Part shown: positions 49,818 through 58,678 of the stretch, one piece after another
Layout of the letters: every line of letters starts with the position of its first letter
How positions within the stretch are numbered: the stretch's first letter is position 1
DNA from: Acinetobacter sp. A2
GTDB lineage: Bacteria; Pseudomonadota; Gammaproteobacteria; Pseudomonadales; Moraxellaceae
Length of the DNA stretch: 64,000 nt
Direction: 5' to 3'
NCBI RefSeq assembly: GCF_012371325.1
Contig: NZ_JAAZQX010000009.1
Coordinates: 22,059-86,058 of the forward strand
The notes under the pieces: model-generated
What the model saw: the letters and a program-made list of their open reading frames with translations, nothing else
The model's database searches: none
What the model was told of the DNA's origin: nothing
Translations under genes and position numbers: made by a program

Positions 49818-50654
49818 ATGCGCACACGTGTGGTGTTTAATCAGAAAGGTGGTGTTGGAAAGTCCAGTATTACCGTGAATTTGGCAGCAATCAGTGCTCA
49901 TCAAGGGCTAAAAACACTGGTAATTGATCTCGACCCGCAAGCTAACTCCAGCCAATATTTACTGGGCGATGATGCGACCTATTCTGCCGATAAACCTGCG
50001 CTTGAACCCAATATTGAAAATTATTTTGAAGAGGTTTTGGGAGGCAATCAGTCCAAAGGTTTATTGGGTAATGCGCTAGGTTCGATTTTAAAAAACCGCA
50101 GCAAAGGTTTAGAAGCCTATGTGCATCAGTCACCGTTTAAGAATCTGGATGTGATTCCTGCCAGTCCGCAATTGGGTGGTTTGGCACATGCCTTAGAATC
50201 TAAACATAAAATTTATAAACTACGTGATGCCTTACAGCAATTGTCTGATCAATATGACCGTGTATTTATTGATACTCCGCCTGCATTTAACTTTTTTACG
50301 CTCTCTGCCTTAATTGCTGCAGATCGGGTGCTCATTCCTTTTGACTGTGATGTGTTTTCTAAACGTGCCTTACAAAGCCTGATTGAAAATGTATTGGAAA
50401 CTCAGGATGATCATAATCCGCATCTGGAAATTGAAGGGATTGTGGTGAATCAGTTTCAGGCGCAGGCCAAGTTGCCGCGTGAAGTGGTTCAGCAACTCAA
50501 AGAAGAGGGCTTGCCTGTCCTGAACAGTATGTTGCCGCCTTCAGTGTTGATGAAAGAATCACATCATAAAAATTTGCCATTAATTCATTTGGCGACAGAT
50601 CATAAATTGACGCAGGCCTATCAATCGTTGTTCAATGAAATTGAGCAAGCGTGA
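49818..50654 (+). CDS. ParA-family ATPase, orphan
   Basis: 278-residue deviant-Walker ATPase. Walker A VVFNQKGGVGKSSITVNLA (residues 5-23) has the signature Lys, Walker A' is VIDLDPQANSSQYLLG, and Walker B RVFIDTPPAFNF. An insertion rich in Gly/Asn/Lys (ALGSILKNRSKGLEAY) follows. No parB gene or parS-like repeats are next to it, so it is not the chromosome-partition pair; such orphans position other cargos. A small lipoprotein follows 15 bases later. GAGGGGCG before the ATG is a good ribosome-binding site. Cargo unknown. Confidence 0.87.
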   Translation: MRTRVVFNQKGGVGKSSITVNLAAISAHQGLKTLVIDLDPQANSSQYLLGDDATYSADKPALEPNIENYFEEVLGGNQSKGLLGNALGSILKNRSKGLEAYVHQSPFKNLDVIPASPQLGGLAHALESKHKIYKLRDALQQLSDQYDRVFIDTPPAFNFFTLSALIAADRVLIPFDCDVFSKRALQSLIENVLETQDDHNPHLEIEGIVVNQFQAQAKLPREVVQQLKEEGLPVLNSMLPPSVLMKESHHKNLPLIHLATDHKLTQAYQSLFNEIEQA

Positions 50655-50669
50655 TACACAGAGGTGAAC

Positions 50670-51065
50670 ATGAAAACATTTGCAATCGGTCTTTTGGCGG
50701 TCAGTAGTGTGTTGTTAGGTGCGTGTGCGACTACAGTCAAGCCGACTTATGTGTCACCTACGCATTATCAGGCCTTGAATTGCCAGCAATTACAAAGTGA
50801 ATATAACCGCATTCAACAATATATTGAAAGTGGTGTGCAGGCACCAAAACGTACAGGCGTTGGTGTAGGCGTGGGCTTAGGTGGTGGCTGGGGCAGCCGA
50901 GGTGGTTGGGGTATTGGACCTAGTGTTTCGGTGAATATGGGACAGTCTTCCAATACCAAAAATACCGAATTAGCACGTTTATTGGGTGAGCAAGAAGCGA
51001 TTGTGCAGGCTGCAAAATTTAAAGCCTGCCCGATTATAGTGAAGCTTAAACCTGCAACATCTTAA
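50670..51065 (+). CDS. Small lipoprotein with Gly-rich middle
   Basis: 131 residues from ATG 50670, with GAGG just upstream; a GTG at 50664 is less likely. Signal peptide AIGLLAVSSVLL ends in lipobox LGAC, so lipidation at about Cys 19 is expected. The mature protein has ALNCQQLQSEYNRIQQYIE, a Gly/Val/Trp-rich stretch (GVGVGLGGGWGSRGGWG), and a C-terminal helix with LARLLGEQEAIVQAA and a second Cys. The coiled segment plus paired Cys suggest a disulfide, but no family is recognised. It probably shares a transcript with the ParA gene. Confidence 0.78.
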   Translation: MKTFAIGLLAVSSVLLGACATTVKPTYVSPTHYQALNCQQLQSEYNRIQQYIESGVQAPKRTGVGVGVGLGGGWGSRGGWGIGPSVSVNMGQSSNTKNTELARLLGEQEAIVQAAKFKACPIIVKLKPATS

Positions 51066-51077
51066 GAAAAAACACTG

Positions 51078-51102
51078 TGGTTGTGCCTATATGGCACAGC
51101 CA
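51078..51102 (+). terminator. Terminator after the lipoprotein gene
   Basis: Ten-base stem TGGTTGTGCC / GGCACAGCCA (one wobble pair) with a five-base loop, 13 bases after the stop. A T-run follows only about 10 bases later, so efficiency is uncertain. Confidence 0.6.
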
Positions 51103-51290
51103 TAGCTGAAAATTTTTTAGCAAAATGTTTCAGAGCTTCCCTGAAATGAAACATATAAAAACAAAAACTTAGATTGAATTGTCGTTATATTTATACGCTT
51201 TGGTCAGTATTGGCGTATTAGAAAAACTTGTCTTTTTTTATGGCTTTCATATAAGGTGTGCTCCTGTTTGACTGGCGTACTTTGGTGTTT

Positions 51291-51881
51291 ATGATTGAAA
51301 GTTGGTGGTTTGTCTTGGCCATGATCGCGGTCTTGATGATTCCTGGACCGACCAATGCATTATTGGCGAGTTCAGCGCATCAACAGGGCATTGCGAAAAC
51401 CAGTATGCTGATTCCTGCAGAATTATTTGGCTATGCTTATGCAATTAGCTTATGGGCTCTGCTGATTCATTTAAGCGCCCCAATTTGGCCGTATTTTATT
51501 GATATTTTACATATTTTGAGTGCGGGCTATGTATTTTGGATGGCCTTTCATTTATGGAAGCAGTCGCATTTAGAGCAGCACAGTCAGAAGCATCCAACCA
51601 TTCGCCCTGCGCAATTATTTTTCTCCACCTTTAAAAATCCAAAAGCCTTGTTATTTGCTGCGGGTATTTTCCCTGTAGAAACATGGAATAACCCGACCAA
51701 TGTAGCGGTAGTCTACGTGCTATTTAGTTTGGTGTTGTTGCCTACCGCATTATTTTGGATGTCATTTGGACGGGTGATTTTGGCCAGAGAAACTAAAAAA
51801 GTCACAGCCGATTTACTCTATAAAGGTTCGGCCTTACTTTTAGTGGTATGTATGTTGCCTGTGGTAGCACGGTTTTTTTAA
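51291..51881 (+). CDS. LysE/RhtB family transporter
   Basis: 196 residues from ATG 51291 (MIESWWFV); an in-frame GTG at 51258 would add 11. Five to six membrane helices, with the family motif VLMIPGPTNALL in the first and a conserved STFKNPKALLFAAG before helix four. LysE-type proteins export amino acids or related metabolites; the substrate here is unknown. A 225-base upstream gap suggests its own promoter. It converges with the DedA-family gene. Confidence 0.86.
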   Translation: MIESWWFVLAMIAVLMIPGPTNALLASSAHQQGIAKTSMLIPAELFGYAYAISLWALLIHLSAPIWPYFIDILHILSAGYVFWMAFHLWKQSHLEQHSQKHPTIRPAQLFFSTFKNPKALLFAAGIFPVETWNNPTNVAVVYVLFSLVLLPTALFWMSFGRVILARETKKVTADLLYKGSALLLVVCMLPVVARFF

Positions 51882-51915
51882 GGGTTCAAATACAGAATCT
51901 ACGTAAAGATTAAAC

Positions 51916-51938
51916 CAAGGATGCGCAGCGCATCCTTG
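51916..51938. terminator. Hairpin between convergent genes
   Basis: Perfect ten-base inverted repeat CAAGGATGCG / CGCATCCTTG with a CAG loop, between the LysE and DedA family genes. No clear T-run, but the stem is strong and well placed for termination. Confidence 0.55.
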
Positions 51939-51982
51939 TAGGAAGAGTATTCAACACTTGAATTTTTCCAATATGCGTACAC

Positions 51983-52618
51983 TTAAGCAGGCTTTTTCTT
52001 GAGTTTTTGGCGAATAAAACCAATCACCCCTGGCAAAACACTCAGAATAATAATACCGAAAATTAAATAGGTGAAATTGTCTTTCACAATTGGCATATTT
52101 CCAAATAAGTAGCCTAGGGTAATAAACGAAGCAATCCAACAAAATGCCCCCACCACGTTATAGGTCAGAAAGTATTTATAATTCATGCTGCCTGCACCCG
52201 CCACAAAGGGCGCAAAGGTACGTGCAAAAGGCACAAAGCGGGCAAAAATAATGGTTTTACCCCCATGACGTTCAAAAAACTTTTGAGTTTCGATCAAATG
52301 CTTTTTATTAATAAAACGTGATTCAAGCTCGAAAACCCGTGGGCCAATATATTTACCAATATGATAATTCAGGGTATCGCCCAGTACTGCGGCAATAAAT
52401 AATAAAACCCCGAGTAACCAAGGATCCATCACGCCTGTTGAAGCCGCGAGTGCACCTGCTGCAAAAAGTAAACTGTCGCCTGGTAAAAACGGCATGACCA
52501 CCAAGCCTGTTTCTACAAAAATAATCAGGAATAAAATGGCGTAAATCCATACCCCATATTGGGTGATGAATTCGAGCAAATGTTCATCGACGTGTAATAT
52601 AAAATCAATCAGTTCCAT
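51983..52618 (-). CDS. DedA family membrane protein
   Basis: 211 residues from ATG 52618 (MELIDFIL); a TTG at 52630 is in frame. It has the DedA hallmarks: VETGLVVMPFLPGDSLLFAAG, a GKYIGPRVFELE segment, and the signature FARFVPFARTFAPFVAGAG with conserved Arg residues, plus several membrane helices. DedA proteins are linked to undecaprenyl-phosphate or phospholipid recycling and to proton-dependent envelope homeostasis. An undecaprenyl-phosphate role would suit a capsule maker, but the gene is not in the K locus. Length is normal. Confidence 0.92.
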   Translation of the reverse strand: MELIDFILHVDEHLLEFITQYGVWIYAILFLIIFVETGLVVMPFLPGDSLLFAAGALAASTGVMDPWLLGVLLFIAAVLGDTLNYHIGKYIGPRVFELESRFINKKHLIETQKFFERHGGKTIIFARFVPFARTFAPFVAGAGSMNYKYFLTYNVVGAFCWIASFITLGYLFGNMPIVKDNFTYLIFGIIILSVLPGVIGFIRQKLKKKPA

Positions 52619-52849
52619 GGGAAAAAACAAGCGAAAGTGTGCTCAAATCCTAGCAGTCCACAGGCGGAAAGTCAGTATGAAAAGGTAAATAATTTTCACA
52701 GCAATTTTAGGGATGCCAGACCAGCCACATCGGTTTTTTTTCGTTGCATAGATGCAACAACATGTCTTTTAAATGCGTATTTATCCTAAATTTTGAAAAA
52801 ACTAAGATGTATTTGTCTTCAAGAATGAATCAAAAATATAGGTGATCTG

Positions 52850-52963
52850 ATGTTTAATCCAAATGTTGTGTTAAAAAGTGTGGTCGAAAAAGCCAGTGTG
52901 CAAGCCATTGTAAGTTTATTTGCACGTGCTTTTTTATGCCATAGAAAATGCATAGTCTTTTAA
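52850..52963 (+). CDS. Possible 37-residue peptide or gene remnant
   Basis: Short frame beginning MFNPNVVLKSVVEKASVQ and ending in CHRKCIVF, with AGGTGAT placed about seven bases before the ATG. The first 30 residues look like a protein N-terminus with an amphipathic helix; the last eight look like run-off after a frameshift. It may be the start of a truncated gene. It lies in the 481-base gap between the DedA gene and guaA, which otherwise holds a GTTGCAT-AG-ATGCAAC palindrome (52743-52758) and AT-rich sequence. Confidence 0.3.
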   Translation: MFNPNVVLKSVVEKASVQAIVSLFARAFLCHRKCIVF

Positions 52964-53099
52964 AACTTAGAGTATGTGGTCACTGCAATATCACGAAGAA
53001 AAATAGCCATTTTTAGGATTGTCTGAATAGTGTGCGCAAGGCGCGGAAAAATGCTAGAATAGCGCGCTTAATTCGTTTGCCTTTCTATAGTTGTTTGTC

Positions 53100-54668
53100 A
53101 TGACTACCAATACTCAAATTACTGAAGATCGTATCCTGATTCTGGATTTCGGTTCGCAATATAGCCAGCTGATCGCACGTCGTGTTCGTGAAGCGGGTGT
53201 ATATTCTGAAATGTATGCCTACGATATGTCGGAAGAAGACATTCGTGCATTTAATCCAAACGGTATTATCTTATCGGGTGGACCTGAAAGTGTTCACCAA
53301 GAGGGTAGTCCACGCGCACCTGAAATTGTATTTAACTTAGGCGTACCTGTATTGGGTATCTGCTATGGTCTACAAACCATGTCAGAACAACTGGGCGGTA
53401 AAGTTGAAGCAGGTTCAGTGCATGAATTCGGTTATGCCGAAGTCGATATTTTGGTACGTGACAAACTGATTGGTAACTTGCAAGACCGTGAAAACCAATT
53501 GCACGTTTGGATGAGCCATGGCGATAAAGTGGCACGCATTCCAGAAGGCTTTCAAATTACGGCAAGCACACCAAGCTGCCCTGTGGCGATGATTTCTGAT
53601 GAAACACGCCGTTTCTATGGTATTCAATTCCACCCAGAAGTAACGCACACGGCTAAAGGTGCAGAATTACTGTCTAACTTCGTGCATCAAATTTGTGGCT
53701 GCCGTGGTTTGTGGACACCAGAACACATCATCGACTTGCGTGTAGAACAATTACGTCAGCAAATTGGCAATGAAAAAGTATTACTTGGTTTGTCAGGTGG
53801 TGTTGATTCATCTGTAGTTGCTGCCTTATTGCACCGTGCCATTGGCGATCAATTAACGTGTGTATTTGTAGACAATGGTTTGTTGCGCTTGAACGAAGGT
53901 GATCAAGTGATGCAAATGTTTGCAGAAAACATGGGGATTCGCGTGATTCGTGCCGACGCTGAACAGCGTTTCTTAGGTGCATTGGCTGGCGAAGTTGATC
54001 CAGAGAAAAAACGTAAAATCATTGGTCGTGAATTTATTGAAGTTTTTGCTGAAGAAGCACGTAAGCTTGATGGTGTAAAATTCTTGGCACAAGGTACGAT
54101 TTACCCAGACGTGATTGAATCTGCTGCCAGCAAACAAGGCAAAGCGCATGTGATTAAATCACACCACAACGTGGGCGGTTTACCAGAAGATTTAGCTTTT
54201 GAATTGGTTGAGCCATTACGTGACTTGTTTAAAGATGAAGTTCGTAAACTTGGCACCACTTTAGGCTTGCCACACAGCATGATTTACCGCCATCCATTCC
54301 CAGGTCCAGGTTTGGGCGTGCGTATTTTGGGTGAAGTGAAAAAAGAATATGCGGACATTTTACGTCTAGCTGATGATATTTTCATGCAGGAATTACGTGC
54401 AAGTGGTTGGTATGACAAAACAGCTCAAGCATTTGCAGTATTCCAACCTGTAAAATCTGTTGGTGTCGTAGGTGATGGCCGTCGTTATGCATGGGTAATC
54501 GCACTACGTGCCGTAGAAACCGTGGACTTTATGACCGCACGTTTCGCACACTTGCCGTATGACTTGGTGGATCGTATTTCAACACGCATTATGAATGAAA
54601 TTGCAGAAGTTTCACGTGTGGTGTATGACGTATCATCTAAACCACCTGCAACCATTGAATGGGAGTAA
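53100..54668 (+). CDS. guaA: GMP synthase (glutamine-hydrolysing)
   Basis: 522 residues from ATG 53100; a TTG at 53091 is less likely. Two-domain enzyme converting XMP to GMP with glutamine and ATP. The N-terminal class I amidotransferase has the nucleophile in GICYGLQTM (about Cys 85) and its His/Glu in FHPEVTHT. The ATP-pyrophosphatase has [14 protein letters not shown] (about residue 232), and the C-terminal dimerisation domain has [14 protein letters not shown] and the final KPPATIEWE. All catalytic parts are intact. guaB is not adjacent. A long hairpin begins at its stop codon. Confidence 0.97.
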   Translation: MTTNTQITEDRILILDFGSQYSQLIARRVREAGVYSEMYAYDMSEEDIRAFNPNGIILSGGPESVHQEGSPRAPEIVFNLGVPVLGICYGLQTMSEQLGGKVEAGSVHEFGYAEVDILVRDKLIGNLQDRENQLHVWMSHGDKVARIPEGFQITASTPSCPVAMISDETRRFYGIQFHPEVTHTAKGAELLSNFVHQICGCRGLWTPEHIIDLRVEQLRQQIGNEKVLLGLSGGVDSSVVAALLHRAIGDQLTCVFVDNGLLRLNEGDQVMQMFAENMGIRVIRADAEQRFLGALAGEVDPEKKRKIIGREFIEVFAEEARKLDGVKFLAQGTIYPDVIESAASKQGKAHVIKSHHNVGGLPEDLAFELVEPLRDLFKDEVRKLGTTLGLPHSMIYRHPFPGPGLGVRILGEVKKEYADILRLADDIFMQELRASGWYDKTAQAFAVFQPVKSVGVVGDGRRYAWVIALRAVETVDFMTARFAHLPYDLVDRISTRIMNEIAEVSRVVYDVSSKPPATIEWE

Positions 54669-54835
54669 TTCAGGGATTTCACGAAGCAGTGCTTCGTGCC
54701 TGAATTACGCCAAGCGCTATGCGCGCGGCGGCTAGGGGTTCCAAGCAGCACTGCTGCTTGCCAGTTTTACGACATGAGCCTATTTTAAAGCACAGATTTA
54801 AAATGGGTGCAAGATGCTTGCGGCAGCTAGGTTTT
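54665..54835. repeat. Palindromic intergenic element after guaA
   Basis: A long hairpin begins inside the guaA stop: GTAATTCAGG (54665-54674) pairs with CCTGAATTAC (54699-54708), and inside it CACGAAGC pairs with GCTTCGTG. A second perfect nine-base hairpin CAAGCAGCA / TGCTGCTTG lies at 54742-54760. Two similar boxes, GCGGCGGCTAGG and GCGGCAGCTAGG, close the two units. The GC-rich boxes stand out from the neighbourhood. It resembles REP-type repeats, but only copies elsewhere in the genome would prove that. Confidence 0.55.
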
Positions 54836-54847
54836 CCTCTTACACAT

Positions 54848-54878
54848 AAAAAAAGAGCACTCCATGTGCTCTTTTTTT
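54848..54878. terminator. Bidirectional terminator between guaA and the GGDEF gene
   Basis: Stem AAAAAAAGAGCAC / GTGCTCTTTTTTT (13 bases, with a five-base loop) directly between the convergent genes. The A-run and T-run make it a good factor-independent terminator in both directions. Confidence 0.9.
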
Positions 54879-54885
54879 ATGTATG

Positions 54886-56178
54886 CTAAACAATCCAAGA
54901 TTTAATTTCTTTTTTTACCGCAGATTTAGGGGGCTCAGGCATCCCCACATCAAAGCTGATGACACAATTTCGTCCACGTTGTTTGGCTTGGTATAAGGCC
55001 AAATCGGCTTCTTTAATCAGGGTTTGCAAGTCGGTTTGTTGTGGTTTTAAACTCGACACGCCAATGGAGACAGTGAAATTAAAACATTTTTTATCAATGC
55101 ACATTTCATGCTGAGCAATTTTTTGTCTTAAGCGCTCTGAAATCATCAATGCTTCATCTAAGCTGGTTTCACTAAGCAGTGCAATAAACTCTTCACCGCC
55201 AAAGCGTGCCAAAATATCCTTGCGGCGCATTTCTTTACGGGCAATGTCTGCAATATTTTGTAAGACTCGATCTCCAATATCGTGCCCATAGGTATCGTTA
55301 ATTTGTTTAAAAAAGTCGACATCAAACATCAACAAGCAGACCGATTCAGATTTAGGCCATGCATGAATTTTGTGTTCTGCCATGTGTACAAACTGACGTC
55401 GGTTATTGAGTTGGGTCAGTTCATCGGTATGCGCCAAGGCTTGCAAGGTATGAAAATTCCAGTCATCCAGCAAACTGCGTAAAAAGTGATGGCGGGCATT
55501 TAGGGTATTGATCCAGCTGATATACAAACTCAACAAACATACAGGGATATACATCACCATAAAAACTAAGGCATCCTGCAAGTTGGTGAGGGAAATCACC
55601 CCAAAAAACATGAGTACGCTCATGACCAATGAATTATAGACCGCAGGGCGGAAACGCACTTGAATACACAGATTGGCCATGAGTACAAAAATGACCGAGG
55701 CATAAACATAAGTGGAAATCCAAGGGCTTTGTGATTGCGACAGGATATAGAACCAAATACCGCAGCACAGTGTGGCGCTGACCGGTAAAATTAAATCCAG
55801 CAGGCGAATATCTTTGATCAATTTAAAGCAGAAATAATTGCCAATCAGCGCCAATACAACAGCACTGAGACGGAGTGTCGCCGAGAGTGTAGTGACATCT
55901 GGAATGATGAAATAATCGATGAAGAAATACAGCAGGAACGTCATTTGCCCAATGTAATTGACTTGGCGTAAATAACGACGCTGATGTAAATTTTGGTGTT
56001 GATAAAAATGTGTTTCAAATTGTGGTGGAAGTTGCGCAGCAGGGTGCTGCAATGCTTTTTCAATTGCTTGTCGGTTTTCAAGATCACACTCAGTTGTTTT
56101 TAAAAGTTTTTCTGAGGCTTCCTGATTGCTTAAAATCTTCGAACGGGTCTGTTCCCCCATTCGAGCTTTTACAGACAT
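54886..56178 (-). CDS. Membrane diguanylate cyclase (GGDEF domain)
   Basis: 430-residue protein. After about 75 cytoplasmic residues come six or so membrane helices (about residues 80-235), then a GGDEF domain: ALAHTDELTQLNNRRQFVHMA, FDVDFFKQINDTYGHDIGDRVLQ, the active-site RFGGEEF and VSIGVSSL. GGEEF is competent for making c-di-GMP from two GTP. There is no visible EAL domain. c-di-GMP often controls biofilm and exopolysaccharides, but a link to this capsule locus is not shown. It converges with guaA at a shared terminator. Confidence 0.92.
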   Translation of the reverse strand: MSVKARMGEQTRSKILSNQEASEKLLKTTECDLENRQAIEKALQHPAAQLPPQFETHFYQHQNLHQRRYLRQVNYIGQMTFLLYFFIDYFIIPDVTTLSATLRLSAVVLALIGNYFCFKLIKDIRLLDLILPVSATLCCGIWFYILSQSQSPWISTYVYASVIFVLMANLCIQVRFRPAVYNSLVMSVLMFFGVISLTNLQDALVFMVMYIPVCLLSLYISWINTLNARHHFLRSLLDDWNFHTLQALAHTDELTQLNNRRQFVHMAEHKIHAWPKSESVCLLMFDVDFFKQINDTYGHDIGDRVLQNIADIARKEMRRKDILARFGGEEFIALLSETSLDEALMISERLRQKIAQHEMCIDKKCFNFTVSIGVSSLKPQQTDLQTLIKEADLALYQAKQRGRNCVISFDVGMPEPPKSAVKKEIKSWIV

Positions 56179-56424
56179 AGCGATATTTACTCAAATTGAC
56201 AACTTATAGTTAGGATTATGCGCAAAATGCAGAAAAAATAACCTCCCTAAATTTGGGTATTTTCTCTATTTTTTTTAAATTTTGGTCAAAATTATGCCAT
56301 ATATTTTAAGGTGTAGTTCAAGTTTGGACCATAAAAATCAGAACAACAAATTTCATCTTGCTCTTCGTTAGTGATTTAGCGTATTTAATAGTCAAGGAAT
56401 TTACAGAAATATAAGAGGTATAGA

Positions 56425-57372
56425 ATGAGCAATAGCAATTATACCGAGCTTTCCAATTCAGACGATTGTGATAAGTACGTCAAGCAATTTATACAGGAAT
56501 TTCCACTGCGTAGTGCTGAAATTGGGCAGGGAACTTTAATTAAACGTGCTTTACCGAGTCGGCATAAACGCATGATTGGGGCATGGTGTTTTCTAGATCA
56601 CGCAGGTCCTGTTAATTTTCCACAAGGTGAAGGCTTAGATGTTGGGCCGCATCCGCATATAGGTTTGCAAACATTCACCTGGATGATTGAAGGCAGCATT
56701 ATGCATACCGACAGCTTGGGTACTAAGCAATTGATTCGTCCCAAACAGGTTAATTTAATGACTGCAGGTTATGGTATTTCACATACCGAAGTTGCTCCCG
56801 ACACCGAAACACACATGCATACAGCGCAACTGTGGATTGCTTTACCTGATGATCAGCGCAATATGGCGCCACGTTTTGATCATTACCCTGACTTGCCTGT
56901 GGTTTTGCAAAATGGAGTGGAATTTACCATTTTAGTCGGTGAATTTTTAAATACCACTTCACCAGTATTAGTACATAGTGAGTTGCTAGGGGTAGATATT
57001 TATAGTGAAACCAGCACGACAACCCGTTTGCCGCTGAATCCTAAATTTGAATATGGTTTGATGATGCTGGAAGGCACAGCCACTGTGCATGGGCATGAAT
57101 TAAGCGATGAAAATATGCTGGTGCTTGAACCAGGTCTAACCGAAATTCAGCTAGATTTACATGCGGGTGCGCGTCTGTTGCTATTGGGCGGATTACCTTT
57201 TGAGTCGCCAATTTTGTTATGGTGGAATCTCGTCGGTCGTACCCAAGAGGAACTCAGCATTGCACGTGAGCAATGGGTCAATCATGATCCTCGTTTTGGC
57301 ACAATACCAGACTACGATGGACCACGTTTAGAAGCGCCGACTTTCCCCGCAAAAATGCGTGCATCAAAATAA
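56425..57372 (+). CDS. Pirin family protein
   Basis: 315-residue bicupin. The N-terminal cupin has LDHAGPVNFPQGEGLDVGPHPHIGLQTFTW with the metal-binding His pair, and GYGISHTEVAPDTETHMHTAQLW. The C-terminal pirin domain follows, ending with FGTIPDYDGPRLEAP. Bacterial pirins are iron-binding, and some have quercetinase activity or modulate central enzymes; the role here is unknown. A pirin-OsmC pair such as this often occurs together and fits oxidative-stress functions. AGAGG lies before the ATG. The next gene starts 32 bases on. Confidence 0.93.
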   Translation: MSNSNYTELSNSDDCDKYVKQFIQEFPLRSAEIGQGTLIKRALPSRHKRMIGAWCFLDHAGPVNFPQGEGLDVGPHPHIGLQTFTWMIEGSIMHTDSLGTKQLIRPKQVNLMTAGYGISHTEVAPDTETHMHTAQLWIALPDDQRNMAPRFDHYPDLPVVLQNGVEFTILVGEFLNTTSPVLVHSELLGVDIYSETSTTTRLPLNPKFEYGLMMLEGTATVHGHELSDENMLVLEPGLTEIQLDLHAGARLLLLGGLPFESPILLWWNLVGRTQEELSIAREQWVNHDPRFGTIPDYDGPRLEAPTFPAKMRASK

Positions 57373-57404
57373 ATGATGGAATATCAATCTATAGGGAGCA
57401 TCTT

Positions 57405-57803
57405 ATGGCCAAGATTGGCACAGCACAGGTACGCAGTTTAGACACAGCATGGCAAGGCCAGATCCAAAGTGGTCAGCACCAATGGAAGGTGGATGAGCCT
57501 AAAAAGTTAGGTGGTCAAGATGCAGGTCCTGCACCTTATGATCTGTTATGTAGCAGTTTGGTCGCTTGTACCATGATTACCTTGCGTATGTATGCACAGC
57601 ATAAGGGTTTGGATTTTGGCAAAATTCAGGTCGAGGCGGACTTTTTTACCAATCAGGAAGGGCAGGAGTGGATTGAACGCCGTGTGCAAACTGAAGCGGT
57701 ATTGGATGCAGAATTACAGCAAAAAGTACTGAATATCTGTCAAAAAACACCTGTGACTAAAACCTTGTTACGCAGTGTGGAAATTCGTACTGAATTGGGT
57801 TAA
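57405..57803 (+). CDS. OsmC family protein
   Basis: 132-residue protein with the OsmC fold: an N-terminal strand region (WQGQIQSGQHQWKVDEPKKLGGQDAGPAPYDLLCSSLVACTMITLRMYA) split over the central helix, with a conserved Cys at about residue 50, and a second Cys in LNICQKTPVTKTLL near residue 110. These are the redox-active pair that reduce organic hydroperoxides in OsmC/Ohr proteins; this one is closer to the YhfA-like branch. GGGAGC precedes the ATG. It follows the pirin gene and ends at a terminator. Confidence 0.9.
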   Translation: MAKIGTAQVRSLDTAWQGQIQSGQHQWKVDEPKKLGGQDAGPAPYDLLCSSLVACTMITLRMYAQHKGLDFGKIQVEADFFTNQEGQEWIERRVQTEAVLDAELQQKVLNICQKTPVTKTLLRSVEIRTELG

Positions 57804-57830
57804 ACCTAGAGGTTGAATCCGTCTCTTATA

Positions 57831-57855
57831 AAAAGGCATGTAGGACATGCCTTTT
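57831..57855 (+). terminator. Terminator after the pirin-OsmC pair
   Basis: Ten-base perfect stem AAAAGGCATG / CATGCCTTTT with a five-base loop and following T residues, 27 bases after the OsmC stop. It closes the pirin-OsmC unit. Confidence 0.85.
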
Positions 57856-57927
57856 TATAATGTTGCGTGAAACAGAAGATATAACAATCACTTAAAACAG
57901 ATGTAATAAAAACAAAATAGGACGTTT

Positions 57928-58575
57928 ATGATTACTTTACACCACCTTGATCAATCCCGCTCTTTCCGCATTTTGTGGGCGCTCGAAGAGCTGGGCTTGG
58001 ACTATGAAATCAAGTTTTACCACCGTCAGCCCAATTTAAGCGCGCCCAATGAATTGAAGCTGATTCATCCATTGGGTAAAGCACCAATTTTGACGGATGC
58101 AGAACAGACCATTGCAGAATCTGCTGTCATTTTGGAGTACTTGCAGCAGCATTATGATACGCAAAGGCAGTTTAAACCGCAGCAGGCTTCAGCACAGCAA
58201 GCCTATCAATACTGGATGCATTATGCCGAAGGTTCATTAATGCCATTGTTAGTGATGCAGTTGGTGATGACCAATGTGCCGCAGCATGTGCCATGGTTAG
58301 TTCGACCAATGGCGCAAAAAATTACAGCAGGTATTAAAGCAGGGTTTATTCAGCCTCGTTTAAAAGATCATATTGCTTATTTAGAAGATTATTTGGCCAA
58401 ACATGATTATTTTGCAGGGGATTTTTCTTTTGCCGATATTCAAATGGGTTTCCCGTTACAGGCGCTACAAAGCCGTACAGGGCATCACTATCCTCAGATT
58501 GCGGCTTATTTGGCACGTGTGGAACAGCGTCCCGCATTTCAGCGTGCACGCGAACGTGAGCAGCAGTTAATGTAA
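57928..58575 (+). CDS. Glutathione S-transferase
   Basis: 215-residue enzyme with the thioredoxin-like N-terminal domain (MITLHHLDQSRSFRILWALE, where the Ser/Arg of SRS replaces the usual catalytic Tyr or Ser position) and the glutathione-binding HPLGKAPILTD and TIAESAVILEYL. The all-helical C-terminal domain follows, with FSFADIQMGFPLQAL. It is of the bacterial GST type related to stringent starvation or maleylacetoacetate isomerase-like proteins; the substrate is unknown. A terminator hairpin follows. Length is normal. Confidence 0.92.
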   Translation: MITLHHLDQSRSFRILWALEELGLDYEIKFYHRQPNLSAPNELKLIHPLGKAPILTDAEQTIAESAVILEYLQQHYDTQRQFKPQQASAQQAYQYWMHYAEGSLMPLLVMQLVMTNVPQHVPWLVRPMAQKITAGIKAGFIQPRLKDHIAYLEDYLAKHDYFAGDFSFADIQMGFPLQALQSRTGHHYPQIAAYLARVEQRPAFQRAREREQQLM

Positions 58576-58616
58576 ATCTGGCAATGATTCTTGTGAGCAC
58601 ATCGTTCTATAGACCT

Positions 58617-58648
58617 AAAAAAAAGATGCCGTGGCATCTTTTTTTTAA
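58617..58648. terminator. Bidirectional terminator between GST and SPOR genes
   Basis: Stem AAAAAAGATGCC / GGCATCTTTTTT with a two-base centre, lying between the convergent GST and SPOR-domain genes. The flanking A-runs and T-runs support termination from both sides. Confidence 0.9.
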
Positions 58649-58678
58649 TTGATTTTGGTCGATTGATAGTAACTAGGC

